DNA of 64,000 bases, taken from the NCBI RefSeq assembly GCF_900110875.1, contig NZ_FOFM01000003.1:186001-250000 (forward strand), written 5' to 3'. The first letter of the stretch is position 1. Each line of letters starts with the position of its first letter. This DNA comes from Pseudovibrio axinellae (GTDB lineage Bacteria; Pseudomonadota; Alphaproteobacteria; Rhizobiales; Stappiaceae). The translations under genes and the position numbers were made by a program. Below, one piece after another: positions 17,765 to 26,256 of the stretch. The notes under the pieces were generated by a model that saw nothing but the letters and a program-made list of their open reading frames with translations, did not search any database and had not been told where the DNA came from.

Positions 17765-18538
17765 TCATTTAATCGTAGCGATTGTCAAATGGGTTTTGAC
17801 TTGAAATGTCAGTTGCCCCTCCAGATTAGCATGAGGCTGCAAAAGGGACTTAAGCTCATTGTGAAATTCATGGCGGCGCGACCCCAGCTTTGCTATCGCG
17901 AAAGTATCACGCGAATGCTGGCATAAAATAAAGTCCTCAACGGTTTGCCGGAAAGGCTGCGAAATATACTCATTTGTTTCAAGGACATTGATATAGTCTA
18001 AATGTTTGGTTTGGCTCGCCCGCCATTTATTGGAATCTAGCTCTTCACCTGTGATTTGCGGCACCCATTTTGCCAAAAATTGTTGCCACTCATCTTGCCA
18101 CGGCGGTTGAAACGCGCCATCGCCCAAAATGCTTGCAAGAATATGATTTTCGCTTAAGTGATTTGCAAGTTTAGGGAACAGCTTGCTTGGTTCCATCCAG
18201 TGGATGCTTGATGCAAAGGTGACTGTGTCAAACTTCCCAGTAAATGGTGCCTCTTCTGCAGTCACCTCCATCCACTCAAGGTTGTCTGCCCTACCGTTTT
18301 CCAAGGACCGACCTAATTTGATCATGTTAGCGGATGGGTCGACGGCGCAAACCTGATCGAAGACTTTCGTCATTGGTCTGGCAATTTTGCCCTCGCCGCA
18401 ACCCAAATCCAATAAACGGTGTGTTGCGGGAGATCGATCAATGATGCACTGGTAAATTTGGTGAGCGTAAGGAGGGCGGTGCGGGTAAAAACCCGCAACT
18501 TCAGGTGCTTTGAATGTGGTACCGGCAATGTAAGGCAA
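17765..18538 (-). CDS. Class I SAM-dependent methyltransferase
   Basis: A 257 aa protein with the SAM-binding motif L-D-L-G-C-G-E-G-K-I (about 43-52), an acidic end to strand 2 (A-V-D-P-S) and F-D-T-V-T-F-A-S-S-I-H-W-M as motif IV/post-IV. This pattern is that of small-molecule methyltransferases of the UbiE/trans-aconitate type; the substrate is unknown. The start is a TTG, with cggaga eight bases upstream, and no nearby in-frame ATG fits better. It has no partner genes. Confidence 0.82.
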   Translation of the reverse strand: MPYIAGTTFKAPEVAGFYPHRPPYAHQIYQCIIDRSPATHRLLDLGCGEGKIARPMTKVFDQVCAVDPSANMIKLGRSLENGRADNLEWMEVTAEEAPFTGKFDTVTFASSIHWMEPSKLFPKLANHLSENHILASILGDGAFQPPWQDEWQQFLAKWVPQITGEELDSNKWRASQTKHLDYINVLETNEYISQPFRQTVEDFILCQHSRDTFAIAKLGSRRHEFHNELKSLLQPHANLEGQLTFQVKTHLTIATIK

Positions 18539-19062
18539 TGAATTTTCTCCGAAAAAGGAACATCATTCCTAGGCTCGTTATCAAGAGCGGCGTGATATGC
18601 TTAAGTAAATGACTATACTCAATATAAGTGCTGAAATAGTTCAATCCCATGATAGGCGTATATCAATTTTGATTCTGGTTTATGTTATTGGGTGTGTCAT
18701 CTATTTGATCAGCTCACCGAATGCGCCCATTATGAATTTTAGCTCAACATGGCCGCAGAGATGTACATAGATATGCTGATTTGTGAACTAAGGTCCCCCA
18801 GGAAACGACAGCTAAGGGCTCGATGCAACTTCATTATTTTATGAGGCATATAAGCAGCTGATTTTTGTCGATTTGGCGGCCTTTCACTATGCGAGCTTAT
18901 TATTTTCTGTGATCTCTGGTTTGCCTGCTGCAAGCAGCAACTGGGTGCGGTTTTGAAGCAGGGATACTCGGAAATTCAACATATTTCGAAGCTAGGGGTA
19001 TTCGCGAGAATTGAGTGCTGTAAAAAAGATGCGCACTGACTGTGTTTTTTAAGGAGTGGACT
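18539..19062. other. Intergenic region, no gene supported
   Basis: About 520 AT-rich bases between the divergent methyltransferase and HAD genes. Short open frames are present on both strands, but none has a convincing ribosome site, motif or composition. Promoters for both flanking genes must lie here; I could not fix them. Confidence 0.6.
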
Positions 19063-19683
19063 ATGTCAAAGCCAATCTCTGGCGTTGTTTTTGATATCGG
19101 TAATGTTCTGATCGCGTGGGACCCACAAAATCTGTACAAGGATCTCATTCCAGATGAAGACGAGCGCAACTACTTTTTAAGTGAAGTTTGCCCGCCTGAG
19201 TGGAACGTGGAACAAGATAGAGGCCGCCCTTGGCAGGACGCAATCAATGAACGCCTCGCCAAATTCCCGCAGTATGAAGAATGGATCACAGCCTATTACG
19301 AGCGCTGGGAAGAGATGCTGGGCGGCGCCATTGAAGATAATGTTGCATTGCTGAGCGAGCTTAAAGACAGCGGCGTCTCGCTGTATGCCATCACAAACTT
19401 TTCAAGCGAGAAGTTTGAAGAGGCAAAGCGCATCTTTACGTTTTTGGGAGACAGCTTTATTGATACAGTGGTTTCCGGCGATGAGAAGCTCTTAAAGCCG
19501 GATCTGGAAATCTACAAGGTCTTGTTAGAGCGCAACCAGCTGGAACCCTCTGCACTCTTGTTTATTGATGATACCCTTGAAAATGTAGAGGCTGCGCAGA
19601 GCATTGGTATGAACGCCTTGCACTTTTCAACCAAGTCCAGGCTGCGCACTGAGCTGCAACAATTGGGCTTGCCGGTTCAATAA
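19063..19683 (+). CDS. HAD-family hydrolase (YihX/haloacid dehalogenase-like)
   Basis: A 206 aa HAD protein. Motif I is V-V-F-D-I-G-N-V-L, motif II is A-I-T-N-F-S, motif III uses the Lys in K-L-L-K-P-D and motif IV is L-F-I-D-D-T. The second Asp of motif I is replaced by Gly, which is common in the YihX/epoxide-hydrolase-N-like branch. The natural substrate is not predictable. ATG 19063 has a perfect aaggag before it. It appears to be a single-gene unit. Confidence 0.85.
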   Translation: MSKPISGVVFDIGNVLIAWDPQNLYKDLIPDEDERNYFLSEVCPPEWNVEQDRGRPWQDAINERLAKFPQYEEWITAYYERWEEMLGGAIEDNVALLSELKDSGVSLYAITNFSSEKFEEAKRIFTFLGDSFIDTVVSGDEKLLKPDLEIYKVLLERNQLEPSALLFIDDTLENVEAAQSIGMNALHFSTKSRLRTELQQLGLPVQ

Positions 19684-20187
19684 ACTTATCCCCCTAGCCA
19701 AACCGTGCCCTATGCTTAACCCTGTGCTCACGTAAACGGGCAGCTGGCGGACCGTCCGTCAGTGCGGCGTGAGCTGGGCGGAGCTACTGGAAGAAGTAAC
19801 GTATCTTTCGGCGGGTTCGTTGAAACACCCCTTGAAAGCCAACAGTGCAGAGGCCAAGCGGAAGCTGGTCAACCTGATGGGTGTCGGCACTGGTAGGGCG
19901 CTATCTTAGATGGTTCCCCGCTCACAATGCCTGTTGGGGATGACCTTGTTTCATACAAAAACGCCCAGGCAAGGTGTTCAGCCAATGCCGAAGAATTATA
20001 TTTAACAAGTAGCGCAGGTATTGCCTGCTCACCTTGCCACTCCCGCCCTCGCGGCAAACTCTAACTACCACACTGCATGGCCCACCATGCGGTGCATTTG
20101 GTCGTTGCCCCCAGTCCCAACAAAAAACAAAAAAAATGAGCTGGGTGCCGCAAGGCCGCTCACACAGGCATTTGGCGCTATCAGCAG
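19684..20187. other. Unexplained stretch, possible gene remnant
   Basis: About 500 bases between convergent genes. On the + strand a frame that closes at a TAG near 19908 reads like the end of a protein (it includes S-W-A-E-L-L-E-E-V and K-L-V-N-L-M-G-V-G) but lacks an acceptable start after an in-frame TAA near 19733. On the - strand an open frame of 94 codons (19922-20206) overlaps the end of the DUF4265 gene and is Cys/Arg/Trp-rich, more like an antisense artefact. I see no transposase motif or terminal repeats. A decayed gene or dispersed intergenic repeat is possible. Confidence 0.4.
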
Positions 20188-20646
20188 CTAGACTTGGTGC
20201 CCGCAATGCCCTTCTTCAAAGGCCCAGATGCCAAGGCCTTCGCCTTCCTCTAAAATGGCATAGGCGCTGTGAATATCCGTTGTTGCAGGAATATCTACGC
20301 TAAAGAGTGGCGGGTCTGCGTCAATGTCTTCACAGGTACAGCCAAGCTTCTCCAGCTTCGCCCAATACTTGGCAAAGTCCTGAGGCTGTGTGCTCTCTTC
20401 CACCATGATCCGGTAGGTGGAGTGCCCCGACGCCTTGACGATCTTGTCAAAGACAAGACGGCCCTTTTCGCGTGTTGCAAGCAACTCATCACCATTGGCA
20501 ACGCCCGTTGCAAAAAAGGGCGTATTTTCCAGCTGATAGCGATTGCCGCCAAGGGAACGCACCCACACGGTTTCACTGCCGATCCCGTGCCAGTCGTGCG
20601 GGTCAAGCGGAAAGATGAGTTTGTGCAAATCGCTGTTCTTATTCAT
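20188..20646 (-). CDS. DUF4265 domain protein
   Basis: A 152 aa cytosolic protein. The pattern S-E-T-V-W-V, then Y-Q-L-E-N-T-P-F-F-A-T-G-V-A-N-G-D-E-L, is that of DUF4265 proteins. Their function is not established; some are linked to immunity or toxin loci, but no such gene is adjacent. ATG 20646 is chosen over a TTG at 20658. It faces the HAD gene across the unexplained 500-base stretch and is divergent from the 95 aa gene that follows. Confidence 0.72.
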   Translation of the reverse strand: MNKNSDLHKLIFPLDPHDWHGIGSETVWVRSLGGNRYQLENTPFFATGVANGDELLATREKGRLVFDKIVKASGHSTYRIMVEESTQPQDFAKYWAKLEKLGCTCEDIDADPPLFSVDIPATTDIHSAYAILEEGEGLGIWAFEEGHCGHQV

Positions 20647-20819
20647 GGAGCCTCGCAAATTCTAAGCGCAATATACTCATGCATTCCTGCGAAGCAATAA
20701 GCAGCACATGGGAAAATCACATTAAGCCCATTAAGGTTGTTTTAAGCTTGGCTTTCGTTGCAAATCACAGCCGCTTGGTTTCTCCGTCCCCATCAATGCA
20801 TTCGAAAAAGGAGATAGAG

Positions 20820-21107
20820 ATGCCGAACTTCATTTTGACAAGAGGGTCAGATGTAGACTTGCCTGATGTGCCTCAGATGACTATTCGAAACAACTACGAT
20901 ATGGATGCACAGGTGCGGATTACCCGGTCAGACGGTGCTCAGATCCCAACTTTGGTTCAGAGTAACTTTGATGTAGAGGCTCAAAGCGAGAGACAATACA
21001 CACCGCCAGCGGGATACTCAGTGACAAATGTGGGGCTTCCAGATCAGTATGATGGCGGATTGAATAATCCGCAAGGTGTTGTTGTGGTCACACCGGGTGA
21101 TCAGTGA
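20820..21107 (+). CDS. Small protein of unknown function (95 aa)
   Basis: A 95 aa acidic, Pro/Gln-rich soluble protein without signal peptide or membrane segment. The start is well supported: aaaaaggag lies seven bases before ATG 20820. The body has I-R-N-N-Y-D-M-D-A-Q-V-R-I-T-R and ends Q-G-V-V-V-V-T-P-G-D-Q, beta-rich in appearance. I do not recognise it. Possible longer starts near 20679 have no Shine-Dalgarno. It is convergent with dapD. Confidence 0.6.
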   Translation: MPNFILTRGSDVDLPDVPQMTIRNNYDMDAQVRITRSDGAQIPTLVQSNFDVEAQSERQYTPPAGYSVTNVGLPDQYDGGLNNPQGVVVVTPGDQ

Positions 21108-21166
21108 TCGTCGCCTAAGTCTCTAATTTATAACTGGTTCGGGAAGAGCCAGGTTGTCTTGGAGCA

Positions 21167-21193
21167 TGCAAGCCGGTCTGGTTCCGGCTTGCA
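21167..21193. terminator. Strong hairpin between convergent genes
   Basis: TGCAAGCCGG (21167-21176) pairs perfectly with CCGGCTTGCA (21184-21193) around a seven-base loop. It lies between the 95 aa gene and the end of dapD. Neither side has a real T-run, so termination would be weak or factor-assisted. Confidence 0.5.
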
Positions 21194-21218
21194 GGTTCTA
21201 AAAGGGCCGTTTGCGGCT

Positions 21219-22070
21219 TTAGTGGCGTAGCAGATCGTTTACGGAAGTTTTGGAGCGGGTTTGAGCATCTACACGCTTTACGATAACCGCACAGTTCAGG
21301 TTTGGACCAGGCGTGCCATCTGGGAGCGGTTTGCCTGGCATGGAGCCTGGAACAACAACAGAGTATGCAGGAACTTCTCCTAAGAAGATTTCACCTGTGT
21401 TACGATCAATGATCTTAGTGGTTGCAGAAATGAACACGCCCATTGCAAGCACAGCACCTTCACGGATGATAACGCCTTCAACAACCTCAGAACGAGCGCC
21501 AATGAAGCAATTGTCTTCAATGATAACCGGATTAGCCTGTAGAGGTTCAAGAACGCCGCCAATGCCAACGCCGCCAGAAAGGTGAACGTTTTTACCAATT
21601 TGCGCACAAGAACCAACGGTCACCCATGTATCAACCATTGTGCCTTCGTCAACGAACGCACCAAGGTTCACAAAGCTAGGCAACAAAACTGCGGACTTAC
21701 CAATGAAGGCAGAACGACGCACGATAGAGCCTGGTACGGCACGGAAACCAGCTTCTTCAAAGTCGATTGCGCCCCAGCCGTCGAATTTGGATGGAACCTT
21801 ATCCCACCATGGAGCATTATCCGGGCCACCCTGAATGATTTTCATTGAGTTCAGACGGAATGTGAGTAGCACTGCTTTCTTGACCCACTGGTTTACAGCC
21901 CAATCACCAGAAGCTTTGTCTGCAACACGAAGTTTGCCGTGGTCCATCAGTTTTAGAGTGGTATCAACTGCATCACGTACGTCACCTTGGGTGTCAGTAC
22001 GAATGTTTTCACGGTCATCAAATGCAGCGTTAATAGTGGCCTCTAGGGCCGCAAGATCAATCTGATTCAT
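21219..22070 (-). CDS. dapD: 2,3,4,5-tetrahydropyridine-2,6-dicarboxylate N-succinyltransferase
   Basis: A 283 aa acyltransferase of the DapD family. The N-terminal helical domain is followed by a left-handed beta-helix with hexapeptide repeats ([24 protein letters not shown]). It succinylates tetrahydrodipicolinate on the way to diaminopimelate and lysine. Length and motifs are full. A LysR-type regulator lies 109 bases upstream on the same strand. The other dap genes are not in the window. Confidence 0.95.
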   Translation of the reverse strand: MNQIDLAALEATINAAFDDRENIRTDTQGDVRDAVDTTLKLMDHGKLRVADKASGDWAVNQWVKKAVLLTFRLNSMKIIQGGPDNAPWWDKVPSKFDGWGAIDFEEAGFRAVPGSIVRRSAFIGKSAVLLPSFVNLGAFVDEGTMVDTWVTVGSCAQIGKNVHLSGGVGIGGVLEPLQANPVIIEDNCFIGARSEVVEGVIIREGAVLAMGVFISATTKIIDRNTGEIFLGEVPAYSVVVPGSMPGKPLPDGTPGPNLNCAVIVKRVDAQTRSKTSVNDLLRH

Positions 22071-22179
22071 TGGCGGCAGACTCTCACAAATTATGGGTTA
22101 CGAATTAAAGCTACCGAGGCGTACGTAAGCACCAGCCATAAGTCAATAGCCTCTGAGCTTCGAAATTTGCGTGAAAAGA

Positions 22180-23073
22180 TCAAGCGTCCTGTCGTGCTTT
22201 GAACGGCTGCTGGGATTGCTCCATAAGCCATTTTTGGAAGGAGGCAACTGGACGAGTTAGCGGACGATTTGAATTTCTGACAAACCAGTACCCACTTTCA
22301 AGAGACAGACGCGGCCAGTCCGGCACAACAAGATGGCCAGCAGCCACTTCCTGCTCCACAAAACGGGTGTCGATGGCAACGGCACCCATGCCTGCAACCG
22401 CAGCTTGAATTGCCATGTTACGGCTTTCAAACATTGCACCAGAGGTTTGGTCAGGATGAGGCAAGCCCGTGCCCTTCAGCCAATGTGGCCAGTCTTCTCG
22501 CCGGGAGGAAGTATGAAGCAGCTTAAGCTTATCAAGCAGTTTGATATCCGGGTTAGGATCGCCATTGCTTAGCTGAGGCGCAAATGCGACCACCAGATCC
22601 TCTTGCCAGAGCATATGCCGCTCTACATGAGGCCATGCGCCATCCCCAAGCCGGATCGCGCAGTCATAAGACTCCCGGTCCAGATCGACCATGCGCATAC
22701 TCGTCGAAATAAGGAGCTCAATATCTGGATGTTTTTCCTGAAAATCAGGCAGCCGCGGAATAAGCCAACGTGTAGCAACAGTAGACAGTGTTGAAATGCG
22801 CAACTCGGTCCGGCTTCGCCGCCGGAAGGCCTCCACAGCGTGCTCGATTTGGTCAAAGGAGTTCCCAAGATTGGAGGAGAGACGCTGCCCTTCTTCCGTC
22901 AGCGCAAGACCGCGGCCATCACGAATAACCAGTGCAGCACCCAGCTCATTTTCCAAGGATCGCAGCAAATGAGTCAGGGCTGACGGTGTAACACCTAGAT
23001 CTTCTGCGGCACGAGCTGCCCGGCCATGTTTAGCCAGCAATGAAAATGCATGTAGTGCGCGCAGTGAAACCAT
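22180..23073 (-). CDS. LysR-type regulator (GcvA-like)
   Basis: A 297 aa protein with an N-terminal winged helix-turn-helix (residues 1-60; A-A-R-A-A-E-D-L-G-V-T-P-S-A-L-T-H-L-L-R) and a LysR substrate-binding domain (from about 90). The style, with a G-D-G-x-W-P motif near the middle, resembles the GcvA/AmpR branch. LysR proteins usually control a divergent neighbour; here the next gene (dapD) is in the same direction, so the target is uncertain. Confidence 0.85.
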   Translation of the reverse strand: MVSLRALHAFSLLAKHGRAARAAEDLGVTPSALTHLLRSLENELGAALVIRDGRGLALTEEGQRLSSNLGNSFDQIEHAVEAFRRRSRTELRISTLSTVATRWLIPRLPDFQEKHPDIELLISTSMRMVDLDRESYDCAIRLGDGAWPHVERHMLWQEDLVVAFAPQLSNGDPNPDIKLLDKLKLLHTSSRREDWPHWLKGTGLPHPDQTSGAMFESRNMAIQAAVAGMGAVAIDTRFVEQEVAAGHLVVPDWPRLSLESGYWFVRNSNRPLTRPVASFQKWLMEQSQQPFKARQDA

Positions 23074-23264
23074 GACGTATGCCCTTACTTATGAGTTCTT
23101 GAACTAAACTCAATAAATGGAAACAAGCCGTTCGTCTAGGAGATAGTGATATTTTTTCCGTTTACGCTCAATTGCGCGCAAAGATCGCAATTTTTCACCG
23201 AAACTGCCCTTACAGGAGTTTGAGATGCAAAGCGGAGCAATCGTTTTAAATTAACAAAAAATCT

Positions 23265-23963
23265 CTAACTCTTGAGTTCCCCTAGGATATCGTGCAAAAA
23301 ACCATCCAGATGGTCAGTCACGAAGTCGACATGGGGCTCAGTACCATTTGAAAGCTCCCAATCTTCACGAAATACCTCGCGTGTACCATCAGGCACAACC
23401 AGAACGGTGCGCATGCCAAGAGAGTTAGGTACAACCAGATTGCGGGAAAGATCTTCAAACATAGCGGCCTTCTGGGGATGAATTCCGTTCTTCTCCAGAA
23501 AAAGGCGATAGGTTTCTTCAGCAGGTTTTGGAATCAATCCAGCTTCCATAATGCCGAAGATGTCTTCAAAATGATGCGTGATACCTAAACGATTGGCGAC
23601 CGATACGGCATGTTTTCGCGTACCGTTTGTCATGATGTAGCATTTGCCAGGGAGTTGATTGATCGCATCAGCTAGCTTTGGGTTTGGTGCAAGAACTGAG
23701 TGATCGATGTTATGTACATACTCGAGAAACTCGTCTGGCTCGATGTCGTGCTCCAGCATCAAACCACGCAGCGTTGTGCCATATTCTTTGTAATAAGTAA
23801 CCTGAAGTTCTCTGGCTTGTTCAGCCGGCTTTCCAGTGAGTTTTTGGACGAACTCAGACATCTTCTGATCAATCTGATCGAACAGATTAGAATGATGAGG
23901 GTAAAGGGTGTTGTCTAGGTCAAAAACCCAGCTTTCAATGCTGGCGAATGGGGATTGGGTCAT
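23265..23963 (-). CDS. Pyrimidine 5'-nucleotidase-type HAD hydrolase
   Basis: A 232 aa HAD protein. Motif I is V-F-D-L-D-N-T-L-Y-P-H, then I-M-T-N-G-T (II), K-P-A-E-E (III) and M-F-E-D-L-S-R-N (IV). The D-L-D-N-T-L-Y-P motif and length match the SDT1/pyrimidine 5'-nucleotidase group, which dephosphorylates UMP/CMP-like nucleotides. ATG 23963 is chosen over a TTG at 23987. It follows argB on the same strand but is separated from it by a hairpin terminator. Confidence 0.87.
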   Translation of the reverse strand: MTQSPFASIESWVFDLDNTLYPHHSNLFDQIDQKMSEFVQKLTGKPAEQARELQVTYYKEYGTTLRGLMLEHDIEPDEFLEYVHNIDHSVLAPNPKLADAINQLPGKCYIMTNGTRKHAVSVANRLGITHHFEDIFGIMEAGLIPKPAEETYRLFLEKNGIHPQKAAMFEDLSRNLVVPNSLGMRTVLVVPDGTREVFREDWELSNGTEPHVDFVTDHLDGFLHDILGELKS

Positions 23964-24039
23964 GCTTATCCGTTTTGTTATCGGCAATGCCGATAATGGG
24001 TGTGGGCACCAAGCAAATCAGGAAAGCAGAAGAATGGCA

Positions 24040-24066
24040 AGAGAGGCGAACGTCTTTCGCCTCTCT
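24040..24066 (-). terminator. Hairpin after argB
   Basis: AGAGAGGCGAA (24040-24050) and TTCGCCTCTCT (24056-24066) form an 11 bp stem with a five-base loop, directly after the argB stop. The downstream T-run on the - strand is interrupted. Confidence 0.65.
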
Positions 24067-24076
24067 ATGATGAACA

Positions 24077-24964
24077 TTATGGTACGATCAATGTACCAGC
24101 ACCGTGATCGGTGAAAAGCTCTAGTAAAACAGCATGTGTGACTTTGCCGTCAACAATGACGACGCCTTCAACGCCCTGATCAAGGGCCTCAAGGCAGGTT
24201 TCAACTTTAGGGATCATGCCGCCGGAAATGGTGCCATCTTCGATAAGAGCACGGGCACCAGCTCGGGTCAGCTGCTTGATCAGTTTCCCGTCGCGGTCTA
24301 GCACACCCGGCACGTCAGTAAGGAATAACAGCCGCTTGGCGTCAAGGGCACCTGCGATGGCGCCAGCAAACGTATCTGCGTTAATATTATAGGTGGCCCC
24401 ATCTCTTCCAGGAGCGACAGGAGCAACAACAGGAATGAGGTCCTTTTCAAGGATCAGCTCAAGAACTCTGGCGTTGACCGTTTCTGGTTCGCCAACGAAA
24501 CCTAGGTCCAAAATCTCTTCGATCTTGGAATCTGGGTCACGGTGTTTGCGATGAAGCTTTCGGGCGGTGACCATGTCGCCATCTTTACCGCAAAGGCCAA
24601 TGGCACGACCACCCTCTCTGTTGATGTGGGCAACGATGCTCTTGTTGATAGAGCCAGCAAGCACCATCTCGACCACTTCCACCGTGGCTTTGTCGGTGAC
24701 ACGTAACCCACCTTTGAACTCACTCTTGATATTGAGACGTTCAAGCATCGACCCGATTTGAGGCCCGCCACCGTGCACAACCACAGGGTGAACTCCAGAT
24801 TGGCGCAGCAAGGTAATATCTCGGGCAAACGCACGGGCGAGGGCATCATCCCCCATCGCATTTCCACCATATTTTACAACAACACGGCGGTTATCATAGC
24901 GCTGCATATAAGGAAGAGCTTGGGCAATAACGTGGGCGCGATTACTGGATTCCGAGAAACTCAT
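24077..24964 (-). CDS. argB: Acetylglutamate kinase
   Basis: A 295 aa amino-acid kinase. It shows V-V-K-Y-G-G-N-A-M (phosphate loop), V-V-H-G-G-G-P-Q-I (substrate loop) and a C-terminal region with [10 protein letters not shown]. It phosphorylates N-acetylglutamate in arginine synthesis. Full length for the long, arginine-sensitive type. It lies downstream of engB on the same strand with a 480-base gap, so it is probably a separate unit. Confidence 0.96.
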   Translation of the reverse strand: MSFSESSNRAHVIAQALPYMQRYDNRRVVVKYGGNAMGDDALARAFARDITLLRQSGVHPVVVHGGGPQIGSMLERLNIKSEFKGGLRVTDKATVEVVEMVLAGSINKSIVAHINREGGRAIGLCGKDGDMVTARKLHRKHRDPDSKIEEILDLGFVGEPETVNARVLELILEKDLIPVVAPVAPGRDGATYNINADTFAGAIAGALDAKRLLFLTDVPGVLDRDGKLIKQLTRAGARALIEDGTISGGMIPKVETCLEALDQGVEGVVIVDGKVTHAVLLELFTDHGAGTLIVP

Positions 24965-25444
24965 AGCGTTTTTTACACCTGCAGACGTATAGGGTTAACA
25001 TGCAGACCAAATGGACTGGGCGTAAAGTTTATAGCCGCATTATCGAGGTCTCACAAATGTTCAATCTTGTCTACTTGTATGGTTTTACTCAAGTTAAAGT
25101 GGAAATAGTCTAATGTCTGGCACGCAGGTACGTCAGCATCATGCAAATGAGCCAGCGCAATCAGCTTCGATGAAGAGAAAAAATATGGCGGGAAGAAAGC
25201 AGCAGGTCTTTCGCAATCATCCGAAGATCTCCCCCTCGATGACAGTACTGCTATATTCAAAGGCTGGGGGCCCCAAGGGGTAAGTAGGTTTGATGCGGAT
25301 TGTGGAACGGCAGTTTTGCGCGAGAATAAGAGAGAATATTTAAAGAACGCGGATTGGGCACCAGCTAGAGGCCATGCCCAACAGGGTTGCTATCCATGGG
25401 AAGGGTAGGAGCGCAGGTTTTGTTGAGCCTGCGCTGGTATCGCA
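24965..25444. other. Intergenic region, no gene supported
   Basis: About 480 bases between engB and argB. Short frames exist, but none has motif, ribosome site or typical composition. The region must contain the argB promoter. An imperfect terminator-like hairpin after engB lies at 25410-25435. Confidence 0.55.
25410..25435 (-). terminator. Hairpin after engB
   Basis: AGCGCAGG (25410-25417) pairs with CCTGCGCT (25428-25435), ten bases after the engB stop. No T-run follows on the - strand, so it is only a weak candidate. Confidence 0.4.
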
Positions 25445-26095
25445 TTAGCCGTAGCTGACAAGAAGTGCAATTTCTGCACGCAGCTCGTCCATACCGGTCC
25501 CTTTTTCAGAGGATGTAGCAAGAACTTCCGGGTGGGCGGCGGGGCGTTTTGCAAGAATCTTAAGTGCATCTTCCTTCACGCGCTCAAGCTGGCCAGGTTT
25601 CAGCTTATCAGCTTTGGTGAGGACGACCTGATAGGGGACTGCTGCCTTGTCCAAAATGCCCATGGCGTCAAGATCGTTCTTCTTGATTCCATGGCGAGCA
25701 TCGATCAGGGAGAAGACGCGCCGCAAAGTACTTCTGCCGCGTAGGTACTTGAAAATCAGAGTGGTCCAGGCGTCGACCATTCCTTTTGGAGCCTCTGCGT
25801 AACCATATCCAGGCATGTCCACAATGCGCAATTGCGTGTGCTCAGCTCCAAAGAAGTTGAGCATCTGTGTGCGGCCTGGAGTGTTGGACGTCCGTGCCAG
25901 AGCCTTGCGTTCTGTGAGTTTGTTGATCAGACTGGATTTGCCGACATTGGAGCGACCAGCAAACGCAATCTCAACACCGCCCAAATCTGGTAGCTGATGC
26001 ATCTCTTTTACACTGGTGATGAAGTCCCAATGGCGAGCAAATAAAAGGCGTCCCGCCTCCAGTTGTTCTGCTGAATATTCTTTTTCTGAGCTCAT
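25445..26095 (-). CDS. engB: Ribosome biogenesis GTPase EngB/YihA
   Basis: A 216 aa TRAFAC GTPase. It has G1 G-R-S-N-V-G-K-S-S (about 50-58), T-P-G-R-T (G2), D-M-P-G-Y-G-Y (G3) and T-K-A-D (G4). EngB is needed for large-subunit ribosome assembly. ATG 26095 has aaaagg before it; an in-frame upstream start at 26146 would only add a basic tail. It follows yidC, as in many alphaproteobacteria, after the yidC terminator. Confidence 0.93.
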   Translation of the reverse strand: MSSEKEYSAEQLEAGRLLFARHWDFITSVKEMHQLPDLGGVEIAFAGRSNVGKSSLINKLTERKALARTSNTPGRTQMLNFFGAEHTQLRIVDMPGYGYAEAPKGMVDAWTTLIFKYLRGRSTLRRVFSLIDARHGIKKNDLDAMGILDKAAVPYQVVLTKADKLKPGQLERVKEDALKILAKRPAAHPEVLATSSEKGTGMDELRAEIALLVSYG

Positions 26096-26202
26096 GGTGT
26101 GCCTTTTAACCTGCAATCCGGATTTGGTCGAGTGCTGTTTTTCCAAGCTTCATCATTATATTTGTGGCAGCAAAGCTGCACTGAAAAAAGGCACCTACCC
26201 AT

Positions 26203-26232
26203 ACAAAAAACGCGACCATCAGGTCGCGTTTC
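26203..26232 (-). terminator. Intrinsic terminator after yidC
   Basis: On the - strand AACGCGACC pairs with GGTCGCGTT (26209-26217 with 26222-26230, four-base loop), followed by a T-run (26203-26208 region). It lies 25 bases after the yidC stop. Confidence 0.85.
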
Positions 26233-26256
26233 TTTGATTTTATTGAAGGAGAGAGC

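Noticed and set aside
19922-20206. 94-codon - strand frame as a gene
   Set aside because: It overlaps the 3' end of the DUF4265 gene, has no ribosome site and an unusual Cys/Trp/Arg-rich composition. Kept only as part of the unexplained stretch.
25051-25260. Small - strand frame between engB and argB
   Set aside because: No Shine-Dalgarno and no recognisable protein features.
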